Part shown: piece after piece, positions 1 to 11,634 of the stretch
Numbering within the stretch: the stretch's first letter is position 1
Layout of the letters: each line of letters opens with the position of its first letter
NCBI GenBank assembly: GCA_017893485.1
Contig: CM030364.1
Span: 248,671,122-248,735,121, forward strand
Direction: 5' to 3'
DNA from: Hemerocallis citrina
Taxonomy: Eukaryota; Streptophyta; Magnoliopsida; Asparagales; Asphodelaceae
Length of the DNA stretch: 64,000 nt
Program-made: the position numbers and the translations under genes
Notes under the pieces: generated by a model
What the model was told of the DNA's origin: nothing
What the model saw: only the letters and a program-made list of their open reading frames with translations
Databases searched by the model: none

Positions 1-659
1 GGCGATCGAGGTACCTCGGCGGTGGTACTCGGGTCGGGTTCCGAAGTAGCTTTCCCACAGACGGTGCCAACCTGATGCTGTTTGTTTCTGGGAGACGTGT
101 GGCTGCACCAGGTGTGAGTTCTTACTCGATTTGTATTTGAAGGAGAAAGCTGCTGGTCGGACGACCCTCGGCTTGCCGAGCGATGCCTGCGACTGGTTGG
201 GAGTGAGGTGGATGTCTGGGCTCGGATCAGAGGGCTCGGATCCGAGGTCTGGTGTACCTGCAGACAGTCTCGAAACACCGGGGTTGGTCCCGGTGGCAGA
301 CCCTCCGACGATCTAGTCAGTCACTTTAAGATAAGAGCAACAGTAACTAGGGTTTAGTGGAGAAAAGATTGATTGCCTTTTAAGAAAGGAGAGGGCCTGG
401 TATTTATAGGAGTTTCTAATCGGGTCTAGACCCGTTTGGGGCTGGGCCGGACCCGGTTACCCGATTGGCTGAAGCGGTGGAAAGTCAGGCGGTATAGGGC
501 TGACGTGGCAGGCGCCGGAGTGGTTTCCGGGCTGACGTGGCAGAGCTCCGGGCGGTTTTCCGGCGCTGACGTGGCTGATCTGAAGGATCAGGAAGGACGC
601 GTATCCTGAGGGGATCCGGTGGCTCAGGGTGAGCCACGTTTTATTCCTGACCCATATCA
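1..659 (-). mobile_element. Ty3/Gypsy (Tat-like) element, partial: 5' LTR and leader
   Basis: On the minus strand this is the 5' LTR (73-659, 587 bp) of a Gypsy element whose body runs off the left edge. Read on the minus strand it starts TGATATGGGTCAGG, very like the start of the intact element's LTR at 25769 (TGATATGGCTAAAA), and ends CA just before a primer-binding site. A TATA box (plus strand tatttata, 401-408) and three copies of gctgacgtggc (about 501, 532 and 567) lie inside it. No coding sequence remains in the window. The right boundary is inferred from similarity to the other LTRs; no TSD can be tested. Confidence 0.72.
54..72 (-). other. Gypsy primer-binding site
   Basis: On the minus strand the sequence TTGGCACCGTCTGTGGGAA directly follows the LTR end. 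It matches the primer-site block of the intact Gypsy element (TTGGCGCCGTCTGTGG at 26432) with one change, and shows that the element is transcribed leftward. Confidence 0.7.
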
Positions 660-792
660 TATTCAAGTACCAATTTTCTTATCATTCATTAATGCATTTA
701 TTTTGAAGCATCCCAAACTCGTTGATTTATGGTCGCTTTCATACTTAGAGTCATTTGTACGTGTGGTAAGAAGATTATTGTGTCATGAAACA

Positions 793-2301
793 CAGGGCTG
801 GTCTTGGGGATGGGCAGGTGGTGCAAACGGACAGGACCTCCGATTTTTAAGAGCTCCCAAAATTCCGTAAACCTAAATTTTAAGTAAGTAATAAAAAAAA
901 CTATTATATTAACAGTTGGCCTAATAGATCAATTAGTTAGGAGTTATCAAATAGTTAGTTGGAGACCCACAATACAAGCGGGTTGGGCTAACCTAACTTA
1001 ATCAATTCCCAAGTTAGTGCTCAATCCTCACCCTAATCCATATTTGCTATAAACACCCATGCATAACCCATCCCTAGCTCCAATCATCAACTCAACTCCT
1101 CTGTTCTTTTCATCCCCGACTCCTTTTTTTTTTCTTTTTGGCTGACGCTCGAAATTTCCAACAAAAGAAAGAAAAAAAACCCTATTCTTCAAACCTTTCA
1201 CTTTTCTTTTACATCAGAGAAGTTAAAGTCATTGGATGTTGATGAATTGAAGACAAGCTGCAACAATCTTGAGAAAAAGCTAGAGAATGGCCAAATTTCA
1301 GATATTGATGGTGAGAATTTATTTAATGAATTGCAATTATTACAAAAACATTTACCATAAGAAAAAATATAGCTAGTGCAATATTAAATTTCTTGAAAAG
1401 AATGAATTGTTATCCAACTTCTTGCCTTACATATAGAATATTGTTATCTATTCCTATTACGGTTGCATCAGCCAAAGGAAACTTTTCAAAAATAAAACTA
1501 TTGAAATCTTACTTGCGATCAACCATGTCGCAAGAAAGATTAAATGGATTGGCTTTGATTTCAATTGAAAATGAGTTTATAGAAAAACTTGATTATAAAA
1601 GTTTAATTGATTATTTTGCATCTAGGAATGCAAGAAGATCAATTTTAAAAACTTAGCAATGCACTAGGCACTAGCTATCATTTTTTTTCTCTTGGTAAAG
1701 TCTAGTAATAGTTTCAATTGTTGAAGATCCAATGGACATGCTCAGTAATTTTCAGGTAAGATTTTACTGTTGTTCATTGATATCTTCTTTTTTATAAAGT
1801 AAATCGACTTCGATTCTTGAATGATCCACATCACTTCTGGTTCTATTGGAACAAAAGATTCCCTTTTTTCTGTTTGACTATTACTCATTTAGGCACTGAT
1901 TCTTTTAGTGTTTGTTGTCATGAACATATTGATTGTAAGAAGTTTTGACGCAGCACTTTGACGGCCAGTCCTCTATCTGATCTAGCGAGTAGCGAAGATC
2001 ACGAGTGGGAGTGAATATTTAAAGTCACTTTGACGGCCAGTCTTCTATCTTGAACCGGGTAATGTTTGAACATTTCTTCTAGTGCTTTGGTGATTTTATT
2101 TTGTGATTATATATGGATTCAGTTATAATAGAAAATTAGAATTGTCTTTTAAAATATACTTTTGTTTGAACATCTTAGTTATATTTTGCTATATATAAGA
2201 ATAATAAAGCCATAAAACAATAAATAGATAATAAATTTTCTTATATTATGGCTCAATCTTAAGTTTCGTATAGGGCCTCTGATTTTTTAGGACCGGCCAT
2301 G
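793..2301 (+). mobile_element. hAT-family deletion derivative with 8-bp TSD
   Basis: The ends are imperfect inverted repeats: CAGGGCTGGTCTTGG on the left and, reverse-complemented, CATGGCCGGTCCTAA on the right. They are flanked by a perfect 8-bp duplication ATGAAACA (785-792 and 2302-2309), the TSD length of hAT elements. Inside is a decayed piece of hAT transposase C-terminus (separate entry). At 1509 bp it is far shorter than an autonomous hAT, so it is a non-autonomous remnant. The flanks 660-784 and 2310-2415 show no recognisable gene. Confidence 0.85.
1217..1656 (+). pseudogene. hAT transposase C-terminal dimerisation fragment
   Basis: The second part (about 1400-1656) translates to the conserved hAT dimerisation region: LSIPITVASAKGNFSKIKLL, then a block SYLRSTMSQERLNGLALISI and an ending with FASRNARR. 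This region normally mediates transposase dimerisation. The first part (1217-1360) is open in a different frame (EKLKSLDVDELKTSC...) and also fits the family, so the gene is frameshifted; stops separate the two blocks and the N-terminal zinc finger and catalytic core are gone. It cannot encode an active enzyme. Confidence 0.75.
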
Positions 2302-2415
2302 ATGAAACATGCTAGGTCAACACTCCCTACCATTGTCGTGATGCTTGAGCGGATTCAAAGAGAACATGATGACAATACAAAAGCAATTGGACACTCATGG
2401 AAAAGGTGTGATGCA

Positions 2416-3176
2416 TGTTAGAGATTAGACTAGTCGAGATCAATCGGCTGCACTCCAGTAGTCTAGCTCCCAATTTTGACTACGACCACAAGAAGAATGT
2501 AGAGACTAAGCTTGATTAGGTCTATATAGACATTTTCAACCAAGAACAAGAAGTTTTTCACATATTTACACAAGTACGGTAAAGAAAAATTAAAAATTAA
2601 AAAATACCTCAATTTTATGCATTTTTGAGAAAACACCTATCGACTATTTTTTTTTCAATTCCGCTCCCAACCCAATGCTTTTTAAACTAAATGCCGGGGC
2701 AGACCCAGTCCTACCCTGGCGTTATACCAAAACGCCGAAGTAGGAGACGTTTTCTTTTGTTAAAAAAATTCTATTATTTTACCCCAGCGTTTTGACCAAA
2801 CGACGGGGTAAAAATGTCGGGGTAGAGGATTTTTTGTAGTGATTGTAATCCTATATATGTTTATAGTGTATGATTATTAGGGTTAACAAGAGAACAACAA
2901 GCGAGTTCTAGCATCCATTTAAGAGAGAGGAAGAAGGAAATAAACCCTACACTTTGCTGGTGAGTTCTTGAGTTATTGTAAATCGGTTTCTCTTTATATT
3001 TTCTAGTGAAAGTTGTAAGAGTGCTCCTCTGTATGAGGAAGTTGCCATTGCATTGGGTGAACCTAAATAAAATATCACGTGTTTGTGTGTTGTTGGCTTT
3101 GTTTTCATGTGTTTCTTTAATTCAATTATGTATTTGCATCTCTGGTTTGAGTATTTCTGCATTAAACTCAATAAAG
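2416..3176 (+). repeat. 5' LTR of the degenerate copia element
   Basis: It starts TGTTAGAGATTAGACTAGTC and ends just before the primer site at 3177. About 150 bp longer than the 3' LTR, it contains a CACTA-like end fragment (2690-2841) that the 3' LTR lacks. The last 300 bp are clearly alignable with 6766-7058. Confidence 0.65.
2690..2841. mobile_element. CACTA-type terminal fragment
   Basis: It contains imperfect inverted modules of the ACCCCGGCGTTTT type (for example accccagcgttttgacc at about 2782 and the inverse at about 2700-2745) and ends ttttttgtagtg, the reverse complement of a CACTA terminus. No partner CACTACAA end is visible to the left, so only one end seems to survive, inserted in the copia LTR. 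Confidence 0.5.
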
Positions 3177-3191
3177 TGGTGTTAGAGCACC
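3177..3191 (+). other. Copia primer-binding site (mutated)
   Basis: The sequence tggtgttagagcacc follows the 5' LTR directly. It resembles TGGTATCAGAGC, the initiator-tRNA-Met primer site common in plant copia elements, with changes. Confidence 0.6.
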
Positions 3192-3207
3192 AGGTTGGTT
3201 GTTTGAG

Positions 3208-6200
3208 ATGGGAGACAAAGGAAAAATCAAGAGATTCGATGGAACAGAGTTCTTAATGTGGAAGATCCAGAGTATCTCCTACAGAAAGTTCTAGATGATC
3301 TTTTGTTTGGCACGAAACTAGAAGGGACAGAGGTAGATCCAGTTATAGCAGCAGCTTGGAACTATTTAGTTCACAAGGCGCTTGGGAAAATTCAGTTGTC
3401 AATGAGTAGGAAAACATTTTTCCATGTTGAGAAAGCAAAGACCACAAAGGAGGCAACGGAGATTCTCAAGGATATGTACAAGAAACCATCCGCATCGAGC
3501 CAGATTCTTCACCTGAAGAAGTTGATCAACATGAAGTTGTCAGAGATGGATTCAGTGGTGGAGCATGCAAATAATTTTTGTATGGTATCGACAGGATTGA
3601 AGTTTGGGAGCAAGCACATGCATTGTTACTATTATCAAGTCTTTCCGACAATTACGGTCCATTAGAACAAACTATCACAACTATTAAGACTGATTTGACT
3701 ACTCTGAATTATGTTGTGAGCAACATCATCAATGGGGTGGTAAGAATGAAGAGAAATGGAGAAGCTTCGTCATCATCCACAACTCCATGTTGTCAATTGA
3801 GATCCCTGGGAGAAGCACTAACAGAAGGAGGTTGGAAAGAAAGAATCACATGTCAAAGTCCAGTGCAAAAAATTGCAAACATGAGTGTTGGCACTATCAT
3901 AAGCCAGGACATTGCAAAGGCGAGTGTTGGCACTGTTAAATCTGAGTTGTTTGAGATATTCAGAGCTTTGAGGGCTAAACTTGAGAATGAGATGGGTTGC
4001 AAAGTAAGAGAAGCAAAATCAGACAACAGTGGTGAGTATACAAGTAAAGAGTTTAGCAATTTTTCGGCACATGTAGGTGTCAAAGGAATCAAGACAGTTC
4101 TTAGAACTCGACAGGAAAATGGAGTAACAGAAAGAATAAACTGCACGATACTTAAAAGTGCGAGATGCATGAAGGTTCATGCGGGTCTTCATGTCCATCT
4201 TTTGGTAGCTACAGTGGATAATGCAGTGTACTTGATCAACCATTTTCCATCCAGTGCTCTTGATGGGGGTACCTTAGGAACTATGGTCAGGTAAACCTGT
4301 TAATTATTCGCATTTAAAATTTCATGGGTATTGCCTTTTCACTAATTAACAAGGAAAAGAAAGAAATTGGATTTAAAATCCAAAAAGTGTGTCTTCATTG
4401 ACTACGATGGCGATGAGTATGGTTACAGACTTTAGGACTTTGTTGATAACAAGGTCATTCCAAGAATATAGTTTTCAATGAAGAGCACTTGTATAAACAC
4501 ATGCATACAGGTCAAGGCAATACTACAGATTCTGATCCTCATTCTAGAAACTGTCCTAATGATGGGAGCCCTATAATGTAGCAACAGGTGCAGATACCAT
4601 TGGCAGCATTGGAGGCTCAAGACGAGCCTATTGAGATTAAGCATGATGTCTAAGATGAATAGGAAGAGCCAGAGAAAATTGGGGATCTTGAACCGGTACC
4701 TGCTTTGAGAAGGTTAATACGAGACAAAAGGCCGACAAAGATATTTGATCCATCAGCCAACAAAGTTCACGAGCAAGCATGTTTTGTACATAAATTCAGG
4801 TGAGCCAGAGACTCATGACGAGGCTTTGAAAGATAGAGCTCGAATTCAGTAGGAGTCTGCCATGAAGGACGAGATGAAGTCCTTGATACAAAGGCAAAGT
4901 TGGGAGTTGACCAAGTTACTTGCATGGAAACATGCTCTTATGAAAAAGTGAATTTTCAGAATCAATGATGAGGCAGATGGTAGCAAAAAGGAACAAGGAT
5001 AGACTTGTTTTCAAAGGGTTTTCGCCAAAAAGAATGTGTTGAACACAGTGAGATCTTCGCTCCAGTCTTGAAGATGACTTCGAGCAGGGTTTTGTTCAGT
5101 ATAGTGGCAGTGAAAATTTTGAATTAGAGCAGTTGATGTCAAAACAGCTTTTCTCCATAGTGATATAGAAGAAGTGTTGTACATGAAGCAACCCACATGT
5201 TTTGAAGTCAAAGGAAAGGAAAAAATGGTTTTTCGACTAAATAAGAGTCGAAATGGGCTCAAACATGCACCACAGCAATGATACTTGAAATTTAATTTTT
5301 TCATGCGAGAAAAGGGATTTGAAAGATGAAGATCAGATCATTGTGTCTATGTGTGCAGGTATGGCGATAATGATACGGTAATTTCAGCTTTGTATGTGGA
5401 TGATATGTTATTGGCATGTTCGTGTGTGAAGAAATTAATGATGTGAAAAAGTTGCTACCTTCTCAATTTTATGTGAAAGATTTAGGGGAGGCAAAGAAAA
5501 TTCTTGGCAAGAAAATTAGTAGAGACAGACAGTAAGAAGCTTTAATTGTCACAAGCAGACTATGTGAAGAAAGTGTTTAAGAGATTCAATATGGATGATG
5601 TGAGACCAGTTACTTGTCCCTTGAGTGCATACTTCAAGTTTTTTATGGACTTGTGTCCTACATCGAAGTCAAATATGGAAGAAATGATTGCAGTTCCTTA
5701 CGCCTCTGCCTTTGGTAGTTTTATGTATGTGATGGTATCTACAAGGCCAGATATCGTACATGCAGTGGGAATTGTTAGCCGGTACATGAAGAATCCAGAT
5801 AAATAGCATTGATATGTAGTGAAGTGGATTCTTAGATATACAACAAGTAATTCAGATCATTCTCTATGTTTTGGGATGATTTTTTGCATATACATGGTTA
5901 TATTGATGCTGACTTTTTCGATGATTGTGAAGGGTGTAGGAGTACTACAGAATATGTGTTTATAGTTTGAGGTACAACTATGAGTTGGACTTCTCAGTTA
6001 CATAAGGTTGTAGCACAGTCAAAGACAGAGTCAGAATATATAACACCTAAAGAGTCTTTGAATGACATGTTATGGAACTCATGGGTCAATTGTGTAGAAA
6101 GCAACTCATAGGAGATCTATAGTGTCACAGTGAGAGTGCAGTATTCTTGACAAAGAACTCGGTATTTCATGCTAGGAATCAACACATTCAGATGAGGAAT

Positions 6201-6347
6201 CACTTTATCACGATGGTAGTTGAAAAGAAGTGGTTGAATGTATTGAAGATTCTTGGCACTAAGAATACGGCTGACATGCTCAGAAGGGTAGTGGATAGCA
6301 AGAAACATCAATTCTGCTATTCCAATATCATATTGTCTCCAAGTTGA
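3208..6347 (+). pseudogene. Copia gag-pol polyprotein pseudogene
   Basis: A gag-like start (MGDKGKIKRFDGTEFLMWK) is followed in shifting frames by a UBN2-type gag segment (3258-3560), an integrase piece with DNSGEYTSKEF and QENGVTERIN (about 4020-4140), reverse transcriptase pieces including YVDDM (about 5394) and a block RPDIVHAVGIVSRYMKNP (about 5740-5800), and a C-terminal RNase H region ending near VFHARNQHIQMRNHFI (about 6160-6200). Frameshifts and stops occur throughout. Domain order is that of a copia polyprotein: gag, protease, integrase, RT, RNase H. Confidence 0.8.
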
Positions 6348-6444
6348 TTGATGGGATTCTCATAGAGGCACTGGTCATGAATAGGCCAAAAGGAAAATGA
6401 AGAACCTGTTAGAGACTTCGTGTATATGTTTCTAAGTGGGAGAT

Positions 6445-7058
6445 TGTCAAGATTAGTCGACCCAATACAAGAGAACTAGGGTTAGAAGAAGAAGAAGAAG
6501 AAGAAGCGAGTCAGCAAGCTATGAAGCTACACAGCAACAACAAGCAGCAGCTGTGCAGGATGCAGTCGACTGCAATTGCCATGTTGCTCTCTCTTTGATT
6601 TGACAATCGACCACCAGGAGGCTAGTCGACTCATTTTCTCTCTAACTTGGGACTCGTTGTGGTCGACTATTCTCCTTTGCAGTCAATTGCAGTGGCGCAG
6701 AACTGAAGGTTTTGTCTATAGGTCAGATCTAATTTGTTGTAACATATATATGGTGTACGATTATTAGGGTTAACAGGAGAACAACAAGAGAGTTCCAGCA
6801 ACCGTTTGAGTGAAAGGAAGAAGGATATAAATGCTACACCTTGGTGGCGAGTTCTTGAGTGATTATAAATATGTTTTTCTTCATATTTTCTAGTGAAAAT
6901 CATAGGAATGTCTCTGTACGGAAAAGTAGACATTGCATTAGGTGAATCTCGAAAAAAAATTGCATTTTTGTGTGTTGTTGGCTTTGTTTGCTTGTGTTTC
7001 TTTGATTCAATTCTTTGTTTGCATCTCGGGTTTGAGTGTTTTTGCATTAAACTCAACA
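6445..7058 (+). repeat. 3' LTR of the degenerate copia element
   Basis: It begins TGTCAAGATTAGTCGACC after the polypurine tract and ends CTCAACA. It matches the 5' LTR over its last 300 bp. A (GAA)n microsatellite lies at 6484-6506. Confidence 0.65.
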
Positions 7059-8430
7059 AACCTAACCCTAATTCCCCTCATATAAAAACCTTCACCTTCC
7101 CAAAACCTTAGAAAGAATCTACACACATCACCCAATTGGGGGTTCCTTCTCCAATTGTGATGTCACTGCATCTCCCGTCACCAACGACCACCACCACCAC
7201 CACACTACAACAAAATGATTTTACCCCGGCAATTTTACCATGGCGTTTGGGTAGAAACGCCGGGGTAGAACCCAGGTCAGAAATGAAGAAAAATCCACCC
7301 CCCCTATTCCGTCGTTTCTTAAAAACGCTGGTGTAGAGGTGTGAATTTTTATCCCCCAAACCCCCCTCGATCTGTCTATCTCTCTCTCACTCAATCCGCG
7401 CGAATTTCTAATTTTACTCTCTTCTGCACGCTGAAGAACCCAACCCCCCCCCCAGGCCGTCGTCAACCCTCGACCAACGTCGTCACTCGCCCTCCATCGT
7501 CGTGCCCCCCGTCCCCCCTCCCCACTTCGCCTAGCCCCTCACTCTCTCACAAACCCTAGACCCAATCACAAACCCTAGCCCAAATCGTATCACCCCTTAC
7601 CTTGAGGGTGAGATGCTCGCATTCGCTAGGGATGGCGTCGATTTCGAGGTTGACAAGATTCCCAGGTATTTTGCCATTTTCTCTTCAATTATTGTTTTTT
7701 TTTCTGGTTTTCTGTTCATAAATTAGGAAATTGCTTGGGATATTTGTGGAATTAGGCTTAAAGGTATCAACTTTGGTTGAATTGCACATTTGGGTGTGTG
7801 TGGGTTTGGTGATTGCGTTGATTGTTAAGCCAGATTGGAGAAAGTTTCATTTTTTAGGCAATATTTACGGTAGATATGCCAAGAAAACTTGGGTTTTGTT
7901 GGATTGTTGATTGGCTATTTAGACGAGTATTAGAGAAATTTAGTGTTGATTTCTGAGAGTGAAACGTATTTCTTTGGGAATCCATAAGAGATATTAATAG
8001 TTGTTGAGGAAAGTTGAGCAAATTTGAGAAGTTGTTTTGGCATCCACAAAAGATCTTAGGTCTTGAAATTTTCAGAACTTTCGGTTATCACATTGATAAG
8101 TCGCAGTACTTAATGTTCTCAAAAATATCAAACACGATATTATTAAGTCATCCTTAACTGGCTACTTCTTTAAGATAGCTGTTAATGTAAAATTTAAGGT
8201 GTTGTTGAGTATGGAGATTTGTGGAGGTTAGCGGTAGTTGAACATAGATTTAGTGAGTGTAACTATTTCTTCCCTCTATGCACCACCTTTTTTAAATAGG
8301 CTCTAAAACGGAACTGAGCTATATACTTGGAAGGCATAAGAAAATAGAATAATGGTTAGGCCTACTCACCCTCTTGTATGGAAATTTTAGTTTATTTTCT
8401 TCCAATTTTTTTTCTTGAACATGTATGCAG

Positions 8431-9931
8431 GTGTTGGAGCAACTGAGTGGGCAAACACCTGTGTTCTCTAAAGGTAAGCTATTGTTTATAGATAACTGAG
8501 TTTCATACAATATTCATCGACTGTTTGGAGGGATTGGGCTATAGATATAGATTATTTAATCTAGATTATGATACAATTGATGTTGTGGACTCTGAATATT
8601 TGTCATGTTGATACCAAAGATGCTAGAAACCATGGAAAATTCATTCATATGTGCATATTTTCAAGAAATACTATTTACGAAGTGTTCAAAACTTTGAAAA
8701 TAATATGACTAAATGGATATTGGATTATAGTTAGGGGTGGACAACTATTATCCGAACCAATCCAACCCGAACTGACCGGTTTTTAACCGAACAAATTGGG
8801 GGTTTGGATTGGACCGGTTCTTGATCTTCAATAACCAATTGGACCGGTTCGGTTGTTGGATGAGGCTTTCAAATAACCGATGAAACCAAACCGACTATAC
8901 CTTTATGCATAAGTCCATAAAAAATATAGTTCTCCTTTAATTTCTTGAATATACAAATAGTCATTTCTCATTTTCCTTGAGATACAAATAGTCTTTTTTA
9001 ATGTCTTTAATACAAACCGAGTAGTTGTTCTACCTATGTTTTGATTCTTCATAATCCTATGTGTTATGTTGTTGAGAAATTCTTGATTTACAGTGTGACC
9101 CAACTTAATAGAACCATAAAGTTGATGTGACATTTAGTAGTTACTTTAATCAAGTCAAGCAGAAATTATTTTCTAAATCTTTTGTTATTGCACCTGAAAT
9201 TCAATTAGCTATGGTTGTTGATGTTTCTTTTATGATAATAAACTAAGATTACAGAAGTATGCAAGTAAAAAAGCAATTTATCTCACTCATTTAAACGTCA
9301 TTATCTCAAACAATTAGTGCAAAATTCATTAACAACTTGTAGTTTTATGAATCTTCATTTTAAATTCATTTCTAAATAACAAATAGCAGGTTGTTTCTTA
9401 AGTTTGATTGAGTTGATCTTTTAAATTTCAAAAAAATTATGAATGATGTTGAAGGTGAAAAGTAGCACGCCAAACCGACCATCCAATCCAATCCAAACCG
9501 AGCTTAATCGGCTTGGATGGAAACCGATTCAATTAAGGTTCGGATTGGTTGCGGATGAGAAAATTAAAAAACCGATCTTTTTTGGATCGGTGGTGGATGG
9601 TCCATATTAGGTCGGATACCGACCGATGCCCACTCCTAATTATAGTAGTGTCCCTGCAACATAAATTAAACGCTGTGCACCAATATTCTGTTCTTCGATC
9701 CTAATGACCCTTATTTATCTTTCAGCTAGGTACACTGTTCAGTATTTTGGGATCCGATGTAATGAAAAGATTGCATGTTATGTCACTGTCAGAGGTGACA
9801 AGGCAATGCAGCTCCTTGAGAGTGGCTTGAAAGTGAAAGAGTATGAATTGTTGGGGAGGAATTTCAGTGATACTAGATGCTTTGGGTTTGGCATCTAGGA
9901 ACACATTGATTTGGGAATCAAGTATGATACT
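8431..9931 (+). pseudogene. RPL11: Captured 60S ribosomal protein L11 (uL5) fragment
   Basis: Two exons joined by a phase-matched intron (8474-9725, GT...AG) match RPL11. Exon 8431-8473 encodes VLEQLSGQTPVFSK. Exon 9726-9931 encodes [20 protein letters not shown], then a block with [32 protein letters not shown], a TAG stop at 9896-9898 where the family has Gln, then EHIDLGIKYD. RPL11 is a subunit of the large ribosomal subunit that contacts 5S rRNA. The N-terminal part and the last third are missing. The retained intron indicates capture at the DNA level. The intron also holds a 907-bp MITE. Confidence 0.85.
8732..9638. mobile_element. hAT-type MITE with 8-bp TSD
   Basis: The ends TAGGGGTGGACA and the inverse of TAGGAGTGGGCA are flanked by a perfect 8-bp duplication ATTATAGT (8724-8731 and 9639-9646). 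The outer 160 bp on each side are rich in CCGAACC / GGTTCGG and CCGATC motifs in opposite orientations. No coding capacity. It sits inside the intron of the captured RPL11 piece and so inserted after, or together with, the capture. Confidence 0.8.
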
Positions 9932-10939
9932 ACAAACTCTCGTGCATTTTTTTATGGATTCAACTTGTTTGCATAGCGGCATATACTTCATCTTAACTTA
10001 GGAGCATCTTAAACATCATATCATAGTTCCCCAAATAGTTTGTGAGGATAGAAATGCTTGGAAGATTCTTCAATTTGATTTTCTTTGGTCTATTATGTGC
10101 ATGCATTGTGCAAGTATTGGATAGTGATGAGGATGCTTCTTCTGACACCTCTTGTTTGAGAAGGGCACTATAAGAAGCTTTTCGATGAGCAGAGTAGCAA
10201 ACATATGAACCCAACCATTCCTCTCTCTATTTATATATATTGATATATATGTAAGTACCTCCATATTTAGTAGATGATTCCCTCATAGAAAATGATTATA
10301 ATCAGTTGGTAGTGTCCTCCTAGTATGCAAAGTTAGCTGCCAGTGATGCAACTTCGCTGCCAGTGGCATCATTTAATTTTTTTTTAATTTATACCTACCC
10401 GGCGTTTGTAAAGTGCCGGGCTAGAAGTAGCCTACTTTCAAGCAAAAATACCCATACGGCGGCGTTTTTAAAATGCCGGTGTAGGTTTCCATCTATACCG
10501 GCGTTGTTGAAAAATGCCGGTACAGACCCCACACTACAGCGACACCCGCTTCCCCGATATTTCTACCGGTGTTTTCAAAAATGCCGGTGTATTCTACACC
10601 GGCATTTATAAATGCGGAGGAATCCAATAAAAAATGCCGGAGAAGACGATCCGTGTTGTAGTGCCACCACATGGCTAATTCCTCCATGAGCTCGGGCTAC
10701 ACTTATCCCTCTCTTTTACTGTACATGTCCACCAAATTCGTCATCATTTTCACTACCATTGTAAACCACCACACCAAGCCGAGTATTTGACAAAGATCTG
10801 ATCCACCTTAACCAGCCTCACCTTAAGCCTACCATTTCCAATTGGACTTTGTTTACACTAAAATGTAGGAAAATAGTTAGCACATGCTTTTGTTTTTGCT
10901 TAGAAAAAGAATAGCAAACAGTTTTTGTTTGATTACAAG

Positions 10940-11131
10940 CGGGGTGGCCCTGAGTTCTCGGGGGCCCGAGGTGAACTCCCAAAATGGAGCCTCTAATAAC
11001 AGTATTTTTTTACGCACAAAATACGTGTCTATATTTAGAAGGGAAGTATAAATTTGAGAACCCCTAAAACCGCAAAAACTCCGGGGGCCTGAGCGGCCGC
11101 CTCACCCGCCTCAAGGGTGGGGCCAGCCCTG
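10940..11131. mobile_element. Small hAT MITE
   Basis: The right end reverse-complements to CAGGGCTGGCCCCACCC; the left end CGGGGTGGCCCTGAG is a decayed version. A 7-bp direct repeat ATTACAA flanks it (10932-10938 and 11132-11138). The terminus resembles the ends of the 793-2301 hAT and the 48376 MITE, so they probably belong to related families. No coding sequence. Confidence 0.6.
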
Positions 11132-11634
11132 ATTACAAATACCAAAAAATAATTTTCGACTAATTTTTAAGTTTAATAATCTGTCCCGTAAATAAATAAT
11201 TAATTATTTTCATAGAGAATGTACCAATTTATGATACTCTCTTTCCCTCTCATAGTTTCCAGTATAACCTTGTACAATATTACACAAACTTATCAGAGAT
11301 GATACCAAAGAAGGACAGGGGGAAGGGCCTAGCTAGAAGTGCCTTGTCAGAGATGATATCGAAGCAGGTGGATGCCTGATTCACCTTGGTGTACTTTTTT
11401 CTTTCCAGTTTATTGTTGGATTGTTTCGTCTTAGACTTTGTAGTTTGCTTCTGTGATGCCTAATTACGGACTGGTCACCGCATCTCTGTATTTCCTTTCA
11501 GTACTTTAACGAAACTATCTTCTAGACTGGTTATTGCTTATCATGTTGTGTTGATGTGCCATGGAGCGGTATTCGCTTGTCACACTTTGTACTTTGATCC
11601 TATGTCTGATTATACTTTTTACGCTTACTGACAG

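Larger units (their letters stand above)
2416..7058 (+). mobile_element. Degenerate Ty1/copia retrotransposon
   Basis: Order on the plus strand: 5' LTR, primer site, broken gag-pol, polypurine tract (about 6435-6443, agtgggaga) and 3' LTR. The two LTRs share a recognisable block (from attagggttaac at about 2878 and 6766 to gcattaaactcaa) but differ at many positions and in length, and the coding region has several stops and frameshifts, so it is an old insertion. No clear TSD was found. Confidence 0.8.
7203..10663. mobile_element. CACTA (En/Spm) element carrying captured gene pieces
   Basis: The ends are CACTACAACA (7203) and its inverse tgttgtagtg (to 10663), flanked by the 3-bp duplication CCA (7200-7202 and 10664-10666), as expected for CACTA elements. 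Subterminal zones (about 7215-7345 and 10395-10650) hold several inverted ACCCCGGCG / CCGGCGTTTTT-type modules. No transposase (TnpA/TnpD) is visible, so it is non-autonomous at 3461 bp. A C-rich leader-like stretch (7340-7600) precedes an exon-like segment ending gattcccag|gtatttt (about 7608-7662), whose source gene I do not recognise. RPL11 pieces follow. The 130 bp to its left (7060-7200, with a TATA-like catataaaaacc) could be part of another gene but cannot be assigned. Confidence 0.85.

Noticed and set aside
2590..2841. A complete CACTA MITE in the copia LTR
   Set aside because: Only the right terminus is visible; no CACTACAA start and no TSD could be found on the left.
7060..7202. A host gene promoter and 5' end next to the CACTA element
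   Set aside because: A TATA-like motif and short frame exist, but no protein family is recognisable on either side of the insertion.
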